Part shown: in pieces, positions 39,995 through 48,378 of the stretch
Position numbering within the stretch: the first letter of the stretch is position 1
How the letters are laid out: each line of letters begins with the position of its first letter
DNA from: Marinovum algicola
Lineage (GTDB): Bacteria > Pseudomonadota > Alphaproteobacteria > Rhodobacterales > Rhodobacteraceae
Assembly (NCBI RefSeq): GCF_900109145.1
Contig: NZ_FNYY01000010.1
Span: 124,001-188,000 of the forward strand
DNA: 64,000 bases
Reading direction: 5' to 3'
Notes under the pieces: generated by a model
Told to the model about the DNA's origin: nothing
Databases searched by the model: none
What the model saw: only the letters and a program-made list of their open reading frames with translations
Translations under genes and position numbers: made by a program

Positions 39995-40783
39995 ATGTAC
40001 AGCTTTGACATCGAACGGCCAACCACCCTGGCCGATGCTCTGGCGGCGCTGGCCGACGACGAGGCGCAGGCGCTGGGCGGCGGGCAGACCCTGATCCCGA
40101 CGCTCAAGCAGCGTCTGGCAAGCCCGTCGAAACTGGTCTGCCTGTCGGGCATCGAAGAGCTCAAGGGTATCAGCCGCGACGGCGACACGCTGACCATTGG
40201 CGGCGGCACCACGCATGGCACCATCGCGCGCGAGACGGCGGAGGGCTTTCCCGGTCTTGCGGGGCTGGCTTCGAAGATCGGCGATCCGGCGGTGCGCAAT
40301 CGCGGCACCATCGGCGGCTCGCTGGCCAACAACGACCCGTCGGCCTGTTACCCGGCGGCGGCCATGGCCTGCGGCGCGACCATCGTGACCAACTCTCGCG
40401 AGATCGCGGCGGACGACTATTTCCAGGGCATGTTCGCCACCGCGCTGGAGGAAGGCGAGATTATCACCGCGGTGAAATTCCCGGTGCCCGAGAGCTCGGC
40501 CTATATCAAGTTCGAGCAACCGGCCTCGCGCTTTCCGCTGGTGGGGGTCTTTGTGGCCAAATACGCCGACCGGGTCGGCGTCGGCGTCACCGGCGCCTCG
40601 GAAGAGGGCGTGTTCCGCTGGACCGAGGCGGAAGCGGCGTTGGGCGGCAATTTCGCCGAAAGCGCACTTGAGGGGCTGTCGGTCTCTGGTGACGGCATGA
40701 TCGGAGATCTGCATGGCACCGGCGCATATCGCGCGCATCTGGTGGGCGTGATGACCCGGCGGGCGGTGGCTGCGGCCCGGTGA
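39995..40783 (+). CDS. coxM: Molybdenum hydroxylase FAD subunit (CoxM)
   Basis: FAD-binding medium subunit of the coxSLM enzyme. Start ATG at 39995 (AGGGAGGGCTGAAT upstream), 262 residues. Motifs are ALGGGQTLIPTLKQRLA (residues 29-45, the AGGQSL-type FAD loop) and GGGTTHGTIA. NRGTIGGSLANNDPSACYPAA near 102 (TIGG) is the second FAD motif of this family. A C-terminal CO_deh_flav_C domain follows. It ends the operon; a strong hairpin lies 24 bases downstream. Confidence 0.93.
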   Translation: MYSFDIERPTTLADALAALADDEAQALGGGQTLIPTLKQRLASPSKLVCLSGIEELKGISRDGDTLTIGGGTTHGTIARETAEGFPGLAGLASKIGDPAVRNRGTIGGSLANNDPSACYPAAAMACGATIVTNSREIAADDYFQGMFATALEEGEIITAVKFPVPESSAYIKFEQPASRFPLVGVFVAKYADRVGVGVTGASEEGVFRWTEAEAALGGNFAESALEGLSVSGDGMIGDLHGTGAYRAHLVGVMTRRAVAAAR

Positions 40784-40806
40784 CCGCCAGGTGCATGAAT
40801 TGAGAG

Positions 40807-40833
40807 AGGGGCGGCCCTGACGGGCCACCCCTT
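40807..40833 (+). terminator. Hairpin terminator after coxM
   Basis: AGGGG-CGGCCC (40807-40817) pairs with GGGCC-ACCCCTT (40822-40833) with a 4-base loop and one bulge. It is 24 bases after the coxM stop. The remaining bases to 40974 show only GC-rich spacer with no recognisable gene. Confidence 0.6.
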
Positions 40834-40974
40834 GCCGTTGGTTGGAGGTGGCGGGCGGGCGCCTCTGACATGGCCGAGGCTGCGGGGGTGGCGCAATGCG
40901 CCATGATCAGAGGCCAATCGGCGACGGCCCGACTGCGCGCCATTGCCGTCCGCGCTGCGCGTATATGGCTCGGA

Positions 40975-41373
40975 TCAGGCCGCTTTCTGGTCCGGACGGC
41001 TGAAATTCACCTCGCGGACCACCTGCCAGCGGCCGTCTTCAAAGACGAAATCGATGCTCAGATCGATCATCATGTTCGGGCCACCAACCGGAATCCTGCG
41101 CGAGATAAGCACATGGCCACGGTCCCCTGTGACCGTCAGGCTGTGGATTTTCGACCACATATGATCTTCCGGGGTCTTGTCCCTGAAGGTCTCCTTCAGC
41201 AGCGCCATGAAGTCGTTTTTCTCCAGCGTCATCAGGCGGCCGTCGATGCTCAGATCCATGACGACGATGTTGTCATGGTAAATCTTGTCCAGCGTCTCCA
41301 TGTCAGCGCTGACCCCGGCTTTCATCAGCTCGTCGATCCTTGCGCGCAGAGCGGTTTCAGTTTTTTCGGTCAT
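40975..41373 (-). CDS. NTF2-like/SnoaL-fold protein (DUF4440-type)
   Basis: A 132-residue small alpha+beta cone protein. From ATG 41373 (AAGGAAACATC upstream; an earlier GTG/ATG at 41397 overlaps the next gene) it reads ALRARIDELMKAGVSADMETLDKIYHDNIVVMDLSIDGR (cited as parts), then DFVFEDGRWQVVREVNFSR. This is typical of the ketosteroid-isomerase-like fold used for ligand binding or small reactions. It lies 16 bases downstream of the peroxiredoxin-like gene, so both are probably under the divergent TetR regulator. Substrate unknown. Base composition is lower in GC than neighbours. Confidence 0.8.
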   Translation of the reverse strand: MTEKTETALRARIDELMKAGVSADMETLDKIYHDNIVVMDLSIDGRLMTLEKNDFMALLKETFRDKTPEDHMWSKIHSLTVTGDRGHVLISRRIPVGGPNMMIDLSIDFVFEDGRWQVVREVNFSRPDQKAA

Positions 41374-41389
41374 GATGTTTCCTTCTGGT

Positions 41390-41923
41390 TCAGGCATATG
41401 TGCCGTTGATGGGGGCCTCTTTCATGGGCCCGCGCCGGAAGCTGATGCCCTTGGCAATCCACTCCAGGTTGGGCCGGGAAAACGGAACGTTCGAGATATC
41501 GACGATTTGCAGAGCCCCGGTCTCATCGAGGACAAACAGTCCCGGCTCGGCGAAAGGGGCCTCGACATCCATCCCGTTGCGGGGATCCGAGATATAGAGC
41601 CCCAGCCTCGCCATCTGCGGGATCGTCAGGCCATAGGCGACGTCGAACCTGGGCGAGACTTTCGCCATCTGCGCGGTCGCCCGGGCTTCGCTGTCGGCCG
41701 ATACCGCGATCACGTCGACGCCCTGAGCGTTCAGCTCGGGCAAGGCGGCGTTGAGCTCTTGCAAATAGGTCGTGCAAAGCGGGCAGTGCTTGCCGCGATA
41801 GACGACAACAAGCATCCATTCAAAGCCCTCGGCGGGCTTGGCAATTTCGCGACGGCGACCGCCGAGCACAGGAAGGTCGATCGCCGGAAATACCGATCCG
41901 GCGGCAAGTTTTCCACTGGTCAA
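41390..41923 (-). CDS. AhpC/TSA peroxiredoxin-like thioredoxin-fold protein
   Basis: A thioredoxin-fold redox protein of about 177 residues from TTG 41923, which has GAGG about 10 bases upstream; no ATG is available. It has PAIDLPVLGGRRREIAKP at the N-terminus and the active-site strand LVVVYRGKHCPLCTTYLQEL with a CPLC pair. DVIAVSADSEARATAQM and YISDPRNG follow. The CxxC position fits a peroxidase/disulfide reductase of the AhpC/TSA family. It pairs with the NTF2-like protein in a two-gene unit controlled from a shared region with the TetR gene. Confidence 0.82.
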   Translation of the reverse strand: MTSGKLAAGSVFPAIDLPVLGGRRREIAKPAEGFEWMLVVVYRGKHCPLCTTYLQELNAALPELNAQGVDVIAVSADSEARATAQMAKVSPRFDVAYGLTIPQMARLGLYISDPRNGMDVEAPFAEPGLFVLDETGALQIVDISNVPFSRPNLEWIAKGISFRRGPMKEAPINGTYA

Positions 41924-41941
41924 TTTGGGTGATCCTCTATA

Positions 41942-42005
41942 TGTAACGATCAACACATAAATCGCAGAGCCCGTGAGGGTCAAGGATTATATATTGTCCG
42001 TTACA
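41942..42005. promoter_or_regulatory. Inverted heptamers in the divergent tetR promoter
   Basis: TGTAACG (41942-41948) and CGTTACA (41999-42005) form an inverted pair about 50 bases apart, flanking the AT-rich region between the divergent starts at 41923 and 41994. They could be half-sites for the TetR protein. The spacing is wide; tentative. Confidence 0.3.
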
Positions 42006-42602
42006 AAAAAATTAGGGCGCCCGCGAACCTTCGATTATGACACGGCCTTGCTGCAAGCGATGGCCGTGTTCTGGGAGAAGGGCTACGATGGGGCGTCGAT
42101 GCGCGACCTGACCGGCGCGATGGGGATCACGGGGCCGAGCCTCTATGCCGCCTTCGGCGACAAACGTGGGCTCTACCTGAAAACGATCGATCACTATTGC
42201 TCGGCCGATGCCTGCACGCCGCTTGTCGTCCTGGAGGGCGAAGAGAACATCGAGCCGGCGCTGCATGGCTTTCTGGTCGAGGTGATCCGGTCGGCGACCG
42301 AGCATGAAAGCGGGGCAAAGGGGTGTTTTCTCGCGTCCAGCGTCGTGGCCTCTGTCGGCCAGGTGGACGGGGTGGCCGAACGTGTCGAGGATGCCATTGC
42401 CGACACCGAACGCAGATTGACGGCCCGCTTTGAACGAGAGATCGACAAGGGCACCTTGCCGGCAACCTTTCCCGCCCGGGAACGGGCGGCCCTGCTCTTT
42501 GACATCAGGCAGGGCTACATGTTTCGCGGGCGCGCGGGGTTGTCGCGCGAGTGTATGTTGAAGGACGTGCCCGAGCGGGTTGCCATGCTGCTTTCGAACT
42601 GA
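41994..42602 (+). CDS. TetR-family transcriptional regulator
   Basis: A 202-residue repressor. TTG at 41994 has AAGGA eight bases upstream and gives SVTKKLGRPRTFDYDTALLQ; GTG at 41973 is the alternative. The HTH is GYDGASMRDLTGAMGITGPSLYAAFGDK (about residues 31-58). The GRPR.FD...AL..AM..FW start and the FGDKRGLYLKTIDHY continuation are typical of the YcdC/AcrR-like group. It probably represses the divergent peroxiredoxin/NTF2-like pair; the ligand is unknown. Confidence 0.9.
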   Translation: MSVTKKLGRPRTFDYDTALLQAMAVFWEKGYDGASMRDLTGAMGITGPSLYAAFGDKRGLYLKTIDHYCSADACTPLVVLEGEENIEPALHGFLVEVIRSATEHESGAKGCFLASSVVASVGQVDGVAERVEDAIADTERRLTARFEREIDKGTLPATFPARERAALLFDIRQGYMFRGRAGLSRECMLKDVPERVAMLLSN

Positions 42603-42681
42603 TCTTCACCCTGGCAGATCTGGGCAGCGCAATCCGGCCGAACGACCCCGTGGCGCCCGCAGCCGTCCGGCCCATGCCACG

Positions 42682-43656
42682 TCAGGCCATCCGGCGTGCC
42701 ATATCGAGCATCCGCGCCGAAAAGCCCCATTCGTTGTCATACCAGCCGAAGATCCGCAGCACGCCGCCTAGCGAAACAGAGGTTTCGCGGCCCGCCACCA
42801 CCAGCGATTCCGGCCGGCCGCGCAGGTCGGTCGAGACAAGCGGCAGGTCGGTATAGCCGAAGAGCGCGGGATCGGCGGCGCGGATCAGCCCGTTCAGCCG
42901 CTCGGCCGTGATCGCCGCGCGGGTCTGCACGGTGAGGTCGATGGCCGAGACGCTGGCGGTGGGCACCCGGATGGCGCGGGCCTCGATCCGGCCGGCCAGA
43001 TGCGGCAGCACCACGCCGATCAGCCGGCCGGCCGAGGTGGTGGTGGGCACCATCGACAGCGCCGCCGCGCGCGAGCGCACCAGATCGCCGCGCGGCGCAT
43101 CGACGGTGGGCTGCGAACCGGTGTAGCAATGCACTGTCGTCATGTGGCCGCTCTCCACCCCCGCCGCCTCGTCGAGCAGGCGCAGCAGCGGTGCCAGCGC
43201 ATTGGTGGTGCAGGAGGCGTTGGAGATCACAATCTGATCGCCCAACAGCTCGGTGTTGGCGCCAAGCACGATGGTATCGTCGGTCGCCGGTGAGGGCCCC
43301 GAGATCAGGATACGGCGCGCCCCGGCGGTGCGGCCACGCAGCGCCACCTCGCGGGTCTGGGCCTTGCCGGTGCACTCCATCACGATGTCCACGCCCGTGA
43401 GGTCCAGCGCCGAGATATCCGGCGCATGGGTCATCGGCAGGGCGCGGCCGGCCGCATGCAGCGTGCCGTCGCGGCCCTCGGCACCGCCGGGGAAGGGGCC
43501 GAAGACGCTGTCGTAGCCGAACAGATAGGCGCAGGTCTCGAGCGGCGCGATGTCGTTGATTCCAACGATCTCGATATCGGGGTGATCGGTCAGGATCATG
43601 CGGGTGATGGTGCGGCCGATGCGGCCGAACCCGTTGATGAAGATGCGAAGGGACAT
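42682..43656 (-). CDS. gap: Glyceraldehyde-3-phosphate dehydrogenase
   Basis: Oxidises glyceraldehyde 3-phosphate with NAD(P)+ and phosphate. The 324-residue protein has the N-terminal FINGFGRIGRTITRMIL (5-21), NDIAPLETCAYLFGYDSVFG, the catalytic Cys in ISNASCTTNALAPLL near 147, HCYTGSQPTVDAP (catalytic His), and WYDNEWGFSARMLDMA. It is slightly shorter than usual, and the Rossmann Asp after VGIND is present. It stands alone, convergent with the tetR gene, so it may be a second GAPDH beside a main one elsewhere. Confidence 0.93.
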   Translation of the reverse strand: MSLRIFINGFGRIGRTITRMILTDHPDIEIVGINDIAPLETCAYLFGYDSVFGPFPGGAEGRDGTLHAAGRALPMTHAPDISALDLTGVDIVMECTGKAQTREVALRGRTAGARRILISGPSPATDDTIVLGANTELLGDQIVISNASCTTNALAPLLRLLDEAAGVESGHMTTVHCYTGSQPTVDAPRGDLVRSRAAALSMVPTTTSAGRLIGVVLPHLAGRIEARAIRVPTASVSAIDLTVQTRAAITAERLNGLIRAADPALFGYTDLPLVSTDLRGRPESLVVAGRETSVSLGGVLRIFGWYDNEWGFSARMLDMARRMA

Positions 43657-43857
43657 GGGCGATCCTGCGGCTTTGGGAGGTCACCGGAAGTGACCTCATT
43701 GCGGCGCCAGAGGCAATGGCCCGCGGCGGAAACTTTTGGCCGCGACGCCCGGGCTGCGACCAAATGATACGTAAAACAACGAAATGGTGACTTAATTTTT
43801 CACCTCTCAGCGGCTAGGACTGTCGCAATGATCTGACAGCCCATGGGGAGTGGTGCC

Positions 43858-45849
43858 ATGATCCCGGAACTCGGACAATTCGGCCTGGCCCTGGCGCTCG
43901 CGCTGGCGGTGGTGCAATCGGTGGTGCCGATGGCAGGTGCGGCCCGCGGCAACCTGGTGTGGATGCGCTCGGCGCAATCGACGGCGCTGGGGCAATTGGT
44001 GTTTCTCGCCCTGGCCTTCGGGGCGCTGATGTGGGCCTTCGTGGTCAGCGATTTCACCGTGCGCAACGTGGTCGAGAATTCCAACTCGCTGAAACCCATG
44101 TTGTTCAAGGTGGCCGCCACCTGGGGCAGCCACGAGGGTTCGCTGCTGCTCTGGACGCTGATCCTGGCGCTGTTCGGCGCGGGGGTGGCGGTCTTTGGCA
44201 CCAATATTCCCCATGCCCTGCGGGCGCGGACACTGTCGGTGCAGGCGTGGATTTCGGTCGGCTTCCTGACCTTCATGCTCTTCACCTCGAACCCTTTCGA
44301 GCGCATGTTGCCGCCGCCGGTCGACGGCAATGACCTCAATCCGCTGTTGCAGGACATCGGCCTCGCGATGCATCCGCCGCTGCTCTACGTCGGCTACGTG
44401 GGCTTTTCCATCGTCTTCAGCTTTGCCGTCGCCGCGCTGATCGAAGGCCGGGTCGATGCCGCCTGGGCGCGCTGGGTGCGGCCCTGGACGCTGGCGGCCT
44501 GGATGTCGCTTACCGCCGGCATCGCGCTCGGCTCCTGGTGGGCCTATTACGAGCTTGGCTGGGGTGGCTGGTGGTTCTGGGATCCGGTCGAGAACGTCTC
44601 GTTCATGCCCTGGCTGCTGGGCACCGCGCTGTTGCATTCCGCCATCGTCACCGAGAAGCGCGGCGCTTTCAAGTCCTGGACCATCCTTCTGGCAATCCTC
44701 ACCTTTTCGCTGTCGCTGCTGGGCACCTTCATCGTCCGCTCTGGGCTGCTGACAAGCGTGCACGCCTTTGCCGTCGATCCCGAACGCGGGATCTATATCC
44801 TCGGGCTGCTGGGCATCTCGATCGGCGGTTCTCTGACCCTCTATGCGGTGCGCGCACCGGCGATGGAGGGCGGCGGGCTGTTTGCGCCGGTCAGCCGCGA
44901 GGGCGGTCTTTTGATCAACAACCTGCTGCTGGCGGTGGCCACCGGCACGGTGCTCTTCGGAACGCTCTATCCGCTGTTTCTCGAGGCGATCACCGGCGAC
45001 AAGATCTCGGTTGGCCCGCCGTTCTACAATGCCTCCTTCGTGCCGATCATGCTGCCGCTGGTGTTCGTGATGGGGCTGGGGCCGTTCCTGACCTGGAAGC
45101 GGGCCGACCTGAAGGGCGTGCTGCAACGGCTCTGGCTGGCGCTGGCGCTGGCGGCGGTCGCGGCCTTGGTGCTCTGGTATCTGGTGACCGAGGGGCCGGT
45201 GCTGGCCGTGCTGGCCTTCGGCCTCGGCATCTGGCTCTTTGTGGCGACGGCGCAGGAATGGGCGTCGCGGATCAAGCTGTTCCGCGCGCCGTTTTCCGAA
45301 AGCCTGCGGCGCGCCCGCAATCTGCCACGCGCCAGCCATGGCATGACGCTGGCGCATCTCGGGTTGGCGGTCTGCATCTTCGGCTTTGTCGGCTCCTCGG
45401 CCTGGAAGGAAGACCTGATCGTCTTTGCCGAACCGGGTACAGAGGTTCAGGTGGCGGGCTTTGACCTGCGCCTCGAGGGCGTCGAAGAGGTGCCCGGGCC
45501 GAATTACACCGCCTTTCGCGCCACCCTGGTGGTAAGCCGCGATGGTGAATTCCTGCAAAACCTCTATCCCGAGCGGCGCAACTACCCGGTGGCGCGCAGC
45601 CAGACCACCGAGAGCGCCATTCGCCATTCGCTGGCCGGCGACCTCTATGCCTCGATCGCCGAGCCGGCCTCGCAGACCGCGGGCGAGGCCTGGACGCTTC
45701 GGGTGCTGTACGAGCCGCTGGTGAATTTCATCTGGCTCGGCTCTTTCATGCTGGTCCTCGGTGGCGCGCTTTCGCTCAGCGACCGGCGGCTGCGCGTCGG
45801 CGCGCCACGCCGGGCCAAGGCGCCCGAGATGGCGCAACCTGCGGAGTAA
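43858..45849 (+). CDS. ccmF: Cytochrome c-type biogenesis protein CcmF
   Basis: Core of the System I haem lyase in the inner membrane, joining haem b from CcmE to apocytochrome c with CcmH/I. The 663-residue polytopic protein has the tryptophan-rich WWD signature LGWGGWWFWDPVENVSFMPW near 233, TWGSHEGSLLLW near 86, conserved HPPLLYVGYVGFS, and many membrane helices. Start ATG 43858 is preceded by GGGGAG. It opens a ccmF-G-H-I operon with gaps of 5, -4 and 3 bases. Confidence 0.96.
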   Translation: MIPELGQFGLALALALAVVQSVVPMAGAARGNLVWMRSAQSTALGQLVFLALAFGALMWAFVVSDFTVRNVVENSNSLKPMLFKVAATWGSHEGSLLLWTLILALFGAGVAVFGTNIPHALRARTLSVQAWISVGFLTFMLFTSNPFERMLPPPVDGNDLNPLLQDIGLAMHPPLLYVGYVGFSIVFSFAVAALIEGRVDAAWARWVRPWTLAAWMSLTAGIALGSWWAYYELGWGGWWFWDPVENVSFMPWLLGTALLHSAIVTEKRGAFKSWTILLAILTFSLSLLGTFIVRSGLLTSVHAFAVDPERGIYILGLLGISIGGSLTLYAVRAPAMEGGGLFAPVSREGGLLINNLLLAVATGTVLFGTLYPLFLEAITGDKISVGPPFYNASFVPIMLPLVFVMGLGPFLTWKRADLKGVLQRLWLALALAAVAALVLWYLVTEGPVLAVLAFGLGIWLFVATAQEWASRIKLFRAPFSESLRRARNLPRASHGMTLAHLGLAVCIFGFVGSSAWKEDLIVFAEPGTEVQVAGFDLRLEGVEEVPGPNYTAFRATLVVSRDGEFLQNLYPERRNYPVARSQTTESAIRHSLAGDLYASIAEPASQTAGEAWTLRVLYEPLVNFIWLGSFMLVLGGALSLSDRRLRVGAPRRAKAPEMAQPAE

Positions 45850-45854
45850 ACGAC

Positions 45855-46409
45855 ATGCAACGTATCCTTGTCCTGCTGCCCATCGCGGTGGTTCTGGTGA
45901 TCGGTGGCTTCTTTGTCTGGGGGCTGAACCCCGAGCGCGACCCCAACGCCATTCCCTCGGTGCTGATCTCGAAACCGGTGCCGGTGTTTGACCTGGCGCC
46001 GATCGCCGGGGTCGATGTGCCGGGGCTGGCCAGCGGCGATCTGGCGGCGGGCGAACCGGTGCTGGTCAATGTCTTTGCCTCCTGGTGCGTGCCCTGCCGG
46101 GCCGAGCACAAGGTGCTGACACGCCTGGCTGCGCAGGAAGGCTTTCCGCTTTTTGGCATCAATTACAAGGACAAGCCCGAGGATGCGAAGGCATGGCTTG
46201 AAGAGTTGGGCAATCCCTATCTGCGCATCGGATCGGATGAGAGCGGCCGTTCCGGGCTGGAATGGGGCATCTCCGGCGTGCCCGAGAGCTTTCTGATCGA
46301 CGGCACCGGCACCGTGATCTGGCGCTATGTCGGACCGATTGTCACCGAGCAGGCGCAGGACGATCTGCGCCGCGCGCTGGCCGCGACGCGGGAAAGGGCG
46401 GCGTCGTGA
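45855..46409 (+). CDS. ccmG: Thiol:disulfide interchange protein CcmG (DsbE)
   Basis: Periplasmic thioredoxin that keeps apocytochrome cysteines reduced for haem attachment. The 184-residue protein has an N-terminal anchor (ILVLLPIAVVLVIGGFFVWG, residues 4-23), NVFASWCVPCRAEH with the CVPC active site near 78-81, YKDKPEDAKAWL (the family's acidic insert) and GVPESFLIDGTGTV with cis-Pro. Five bases after ccmF; its stop overlaps the ccmH GTG start. Confidence 0.95.
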   Translation: MQRILVLLPIAVVLVIGGFFVWGLNPERDPNAIPSVLISKPVPVFDLAPIAGVDVPGLASGDLAAGEPVLVNVFASWCVPCRAEHKVLTRLAAQEGFPLFGINYKDKPEDAKAWLEELGNPYLRIGSDESGRSGLEWGISGVPESFLIDGTGTVIWRYVGPIVTEQAQDDLRRALAATRERAAS

Positions 46410-46885
46410 GGGGGTTGCTTGCCGCGCTGCTGATCGCGCTGGCCGGAATGGCGGCGGCGGTCGAGCCGGATGAGATCCTCGACGACCCGGCACTCGAGGC
46501 GCGGGCGCGGGAAATCTCCAAGGATATCCGCTGCGTGGTGTGTCAGAACGAACCGATCGACAGTTCGAACGCCGGGGTGGCGCGCGACCTGCGGCTGCTG
46601 ATCCGCGAACGGCTGGTGGCCGGCGACAGCGATGACGAGGTGCGGCAGTACCTGGTCGACCGCTACGGCGATTACGTGCTGTTCAAACCGCCTTTCAAGC
46701 CGTCGACCTATGCGCTCTGGCTGGCGCCCTTCGTACTTCTGGGGCTGGGCAGCGTGGCGGCCGGGGTGGCGCTGCGGCGACGCAGCATGCGCGCCGGCGC
46801 CGAGGCGCTCAACGCCGAGGACGAGGCGCGCGTGGCCGAGTTGATGGCGCGCTATGACGGCGATCAGAGCAGGAAAGACGACTGA
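46406..46885 (+). CDS. ccmH: Cytochrome c-type biogenesis protein CcmH
   Basis: Haem lyase component with the redox pair that receives apocytochrome. The GTG start at 46406 overlaps the ccmG stop (GTGA), giving 159 residues: signal peptide (LLAALLIALAGMAAAV), IRCVVCQNEPIDSSNAGVARDLR with the CVVC pair near 43-46, YGDYVLFKPPFKPSTYALWLAPF with a C-terminal membrane helix, and a cytoplasmic tail. This matches CcmH of the short split type, with CcmI encoded separately next. Confidence 0.94.
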   Translation: MRGLLAALLIALAGMAAAVEPDEILDDPALEARAREISKDIRCVVCQNEPIDSSNAGVARDLRLLIRERLVAGDSDDEVRQYLVDRYGDYVLFKPPFKPSTYALWLAPFVLLGLGSVAAGVALRRRSMRAGAEALNAEDEARVAELMARYDGDQSRKDD

Positions 46886-46888
46886 GTG

Positions 46889-48034
46889 ATGACATTCTGG
46901 ATACCCGCCGCGGCGATGGCGCTTCTGGCCGTTCTGATGATTCTGTTGCCGCTCTGGCGCCGCGATGGCGCTGCGGTGGATCACCGCGAGGGCGCGCTGG
47001 CGATCTTTGTCGATCAGCTCAAGGAGATCGACGCCGAACGTGCCCGTGGGCTGATTTCACCGGCCGAGGCCGAGGCCGCGCAGCTCGAGATCAAGCGCCG
47101 GATGCTGGCGGTCGGTCGCCTGAAGGGGCGCGGACCGGCACGAACCGGCGGCGCGGCGATGCTGATGGCGCTGGCGGTGCTGGTGCCGCTGCTGGCCGGC
47201 GGGGTCTATGTGATGACCGGCGCGCCGGGGGCCGAGAGCCTGCCGTTTGCCGAACGCGCCGAGGAGCGCGCCGACACTCGCGAGATCGTGGAGCTGACCG
47301 AACGGCTGCGTGAGCGGCTGACGAGCGACGAGAATGGCGGGCCGACCGAGGGCTGGGAGCTTCTGGCCCAGACCTACATGAGGATGGGCCGATTCGACGC
47401 CGCCGCCGAGGCGCTGGGCCGGATCGTCGACCGCGAGGACGCCCATTCCGGCCATCTGACGCAATGGGCCGAGGCGCTGATCGCCGCCAATGACGGCATC
47501 ATCACCGCCCAGGCCGGAGCAGCGATCGACCGGGCGCTGGACATGGATGTGCTGAACCCGGCTGCGAGCTATTACAAGGCGCAATGGCTGGAGCAGGAAG
47601 GCCGCTCCGGCGAGGCGCGCGAGCTGCTGGTGCTGCGGCTGCGGCAGGCAGACGAGGCGCAGCCCTGGATGGAGGTCTTTCTGCGCCAGATCAACCGCCT
47701 CGGCAGCGAGACCGGCGCGGCACCCGTGGCGCTCGACGATTTCGTGGTGACCCGCGGCCCCAGCGCCGAGGACGTGGAGGCGGCCCAGGCCATGACCGCA
47801 GAAGAACGCGGCGATTTCATCCGCTCGATGGTCAACCGACTGGCCGAGCGGCTGGAGGACGAACCCGACGATCTCGACGGCTGGCTGCAACTCGGCCGCG
47901 CCTATGGCGTTCTGGGCGAGCAGGCGCGGGCCTTGCAGGCCTATCAGGCGGCCGAGGGGCTGCTGGAAGGGCTGGCTGCCAACGATCCGCGGCGGGAGGT
48001 CGTGGCCGCCGGACTGGCGGAACACGGCGGATAA
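46889..48034 (+). CDS. ccmI: Cytochrome c-type biogenesis protein CcmI
   Basis: Membrane-anchored TPR chaperone that presents apocytochrome c to the haem lyase. The 381-residue protein (ATG at 46889, or GTG at 46886) has an N-terminal helix, a cytoplasmic acidic/coiled loop (VDQLKEIDAERARGLISPAEAEAAQLEIKRRM region), a second membrane helix near 90-108, and TPR repeats such as GWELLAQTYMRMGRFDAAAEAL and GWLQLGRAYGVLGEQARALQAY. Its last codons (GLAEHGG) overlap the duplicated sequence at 48007-48138. Confidence 0.93.
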   Translation: MTFWIPAAAMALLAVLMILLPLWRRDGAAVDHREGALAIFVDQLKEIDAERARGLISPAEAEAAQLEIKRRMLAVGRLKGRGPARTGGAAMLMALAVLVPLLAGGVYVMTGAPGAESLPFAERAEERADTREIVELTERLRERLTSDENGGPTEGWELLAQTYMRMGRFDAAAEALGRIVDREDAHSGHLTQWAEALIAANDGIITAQAGAAIDRALDMDVLNPAASYYKAQWLEQEGRSGEARELLVLRLRQADEAQPWMEVFLRQINRLGSETGAAPVALDDFVVTRGPSAEDVEAAQAMTAEERGDFIRSMVNRLAERLEDEPDDLDGWLQLGRAYGVLGEQARALQAYQAAEGLLEGLAANDPRREVVAAGLAEHGG

Positions 48035-48138
48035 GCGGCGCGGCCGGGGTCGGAGCGAGGGGCCAGCCCCTCGCGCTCCCCGCGGTATTTTCGGCAAGAG
48101 GAAAGCCCGGGCGGGGGATCACCCGCCGGCCTGTTCGA
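48007..48138. repeat. Diverged direct repeat, copy 1 (period 240 bp)
   Basis: Aligns without gaps to 48247-48378: by eye 117 of 132 positions agree (about 89%). It spans the last codons of ccmI, the GC hairpin at 48055-48074, TATTTTCGGCAAGAGGAA and CCGCCGGCCTGTTCGA. The 48035-48358 intergenic stretch consists of these two copies plus a 108-bp unmatched segment. Confidence 0.85.
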
Positions 48139-48358
48139 CACTATTCCGTTTGCGAACGAGCTGAGGACGCCGGGCCCATGAGGTTTCGGCCGCGCAGGCG
48201 TGGTCTTGCAGGTCCATCGGGCGGTCGAGGAGGCTCTGGTGGGGGGCGCCGGGCCGGCAGAAACCGGCGGACAAGCGGCGCGGCCGGCGTCGGAGCGCGG
48301 GGCCAGCCCCGCGCGCTCCCCGTGGTATTTTCGGCAAGAGGAAGGCCCGGGCCGGGCG
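48035..48358. other. 324-base gene-free gap between ccmI and dsbD
   Basis: Holds two copies of a diverged repeat and a 108-bp segment (48139-48246) without similarity that I could find. On the minus strand the first copy ends a frame with VEQAGG (stop 48119), resembling the last residues of the DsbD-type protein (IEQAGG, stop 48359). Part of that gene's 3' end may thus have been duplicated. No convincing gene is present. Confidence 0.6.
48055..48074. repeat. Hairpin in repeat copy 1 (pair altered in copy 2)
   Basis: GCGAGGGGC-CA-GCCCCTCGC. In copy 2 the matching bases read GCGCGGGGC-CA-GCCCCGCGC (48295-48314): the A-T pair 48058/48071 is C-G there, a compensatory double change that keeps the stem. 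Confidence 0.7.
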
Positions 48359-48378
48359 TCAGCCGCCGGCCTGTTCGA
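48247..48378. repeat. Diverged direct repeat, copy 2
   Basis: Second copy of the repeat described at 48007-48138. It covers the 3' terminal codons of the dsbD-type gene on minus (stop 48359-48361). Confidence 0.85.

Noticed and set aside
48119-48337. Small minus-strand gene in the ccmI/dsbD gap
   Set aside because: The frame lies mostly in the duplicated repeat, has no start signal, and only its last residues resemble the dsbD-type C-terminus.
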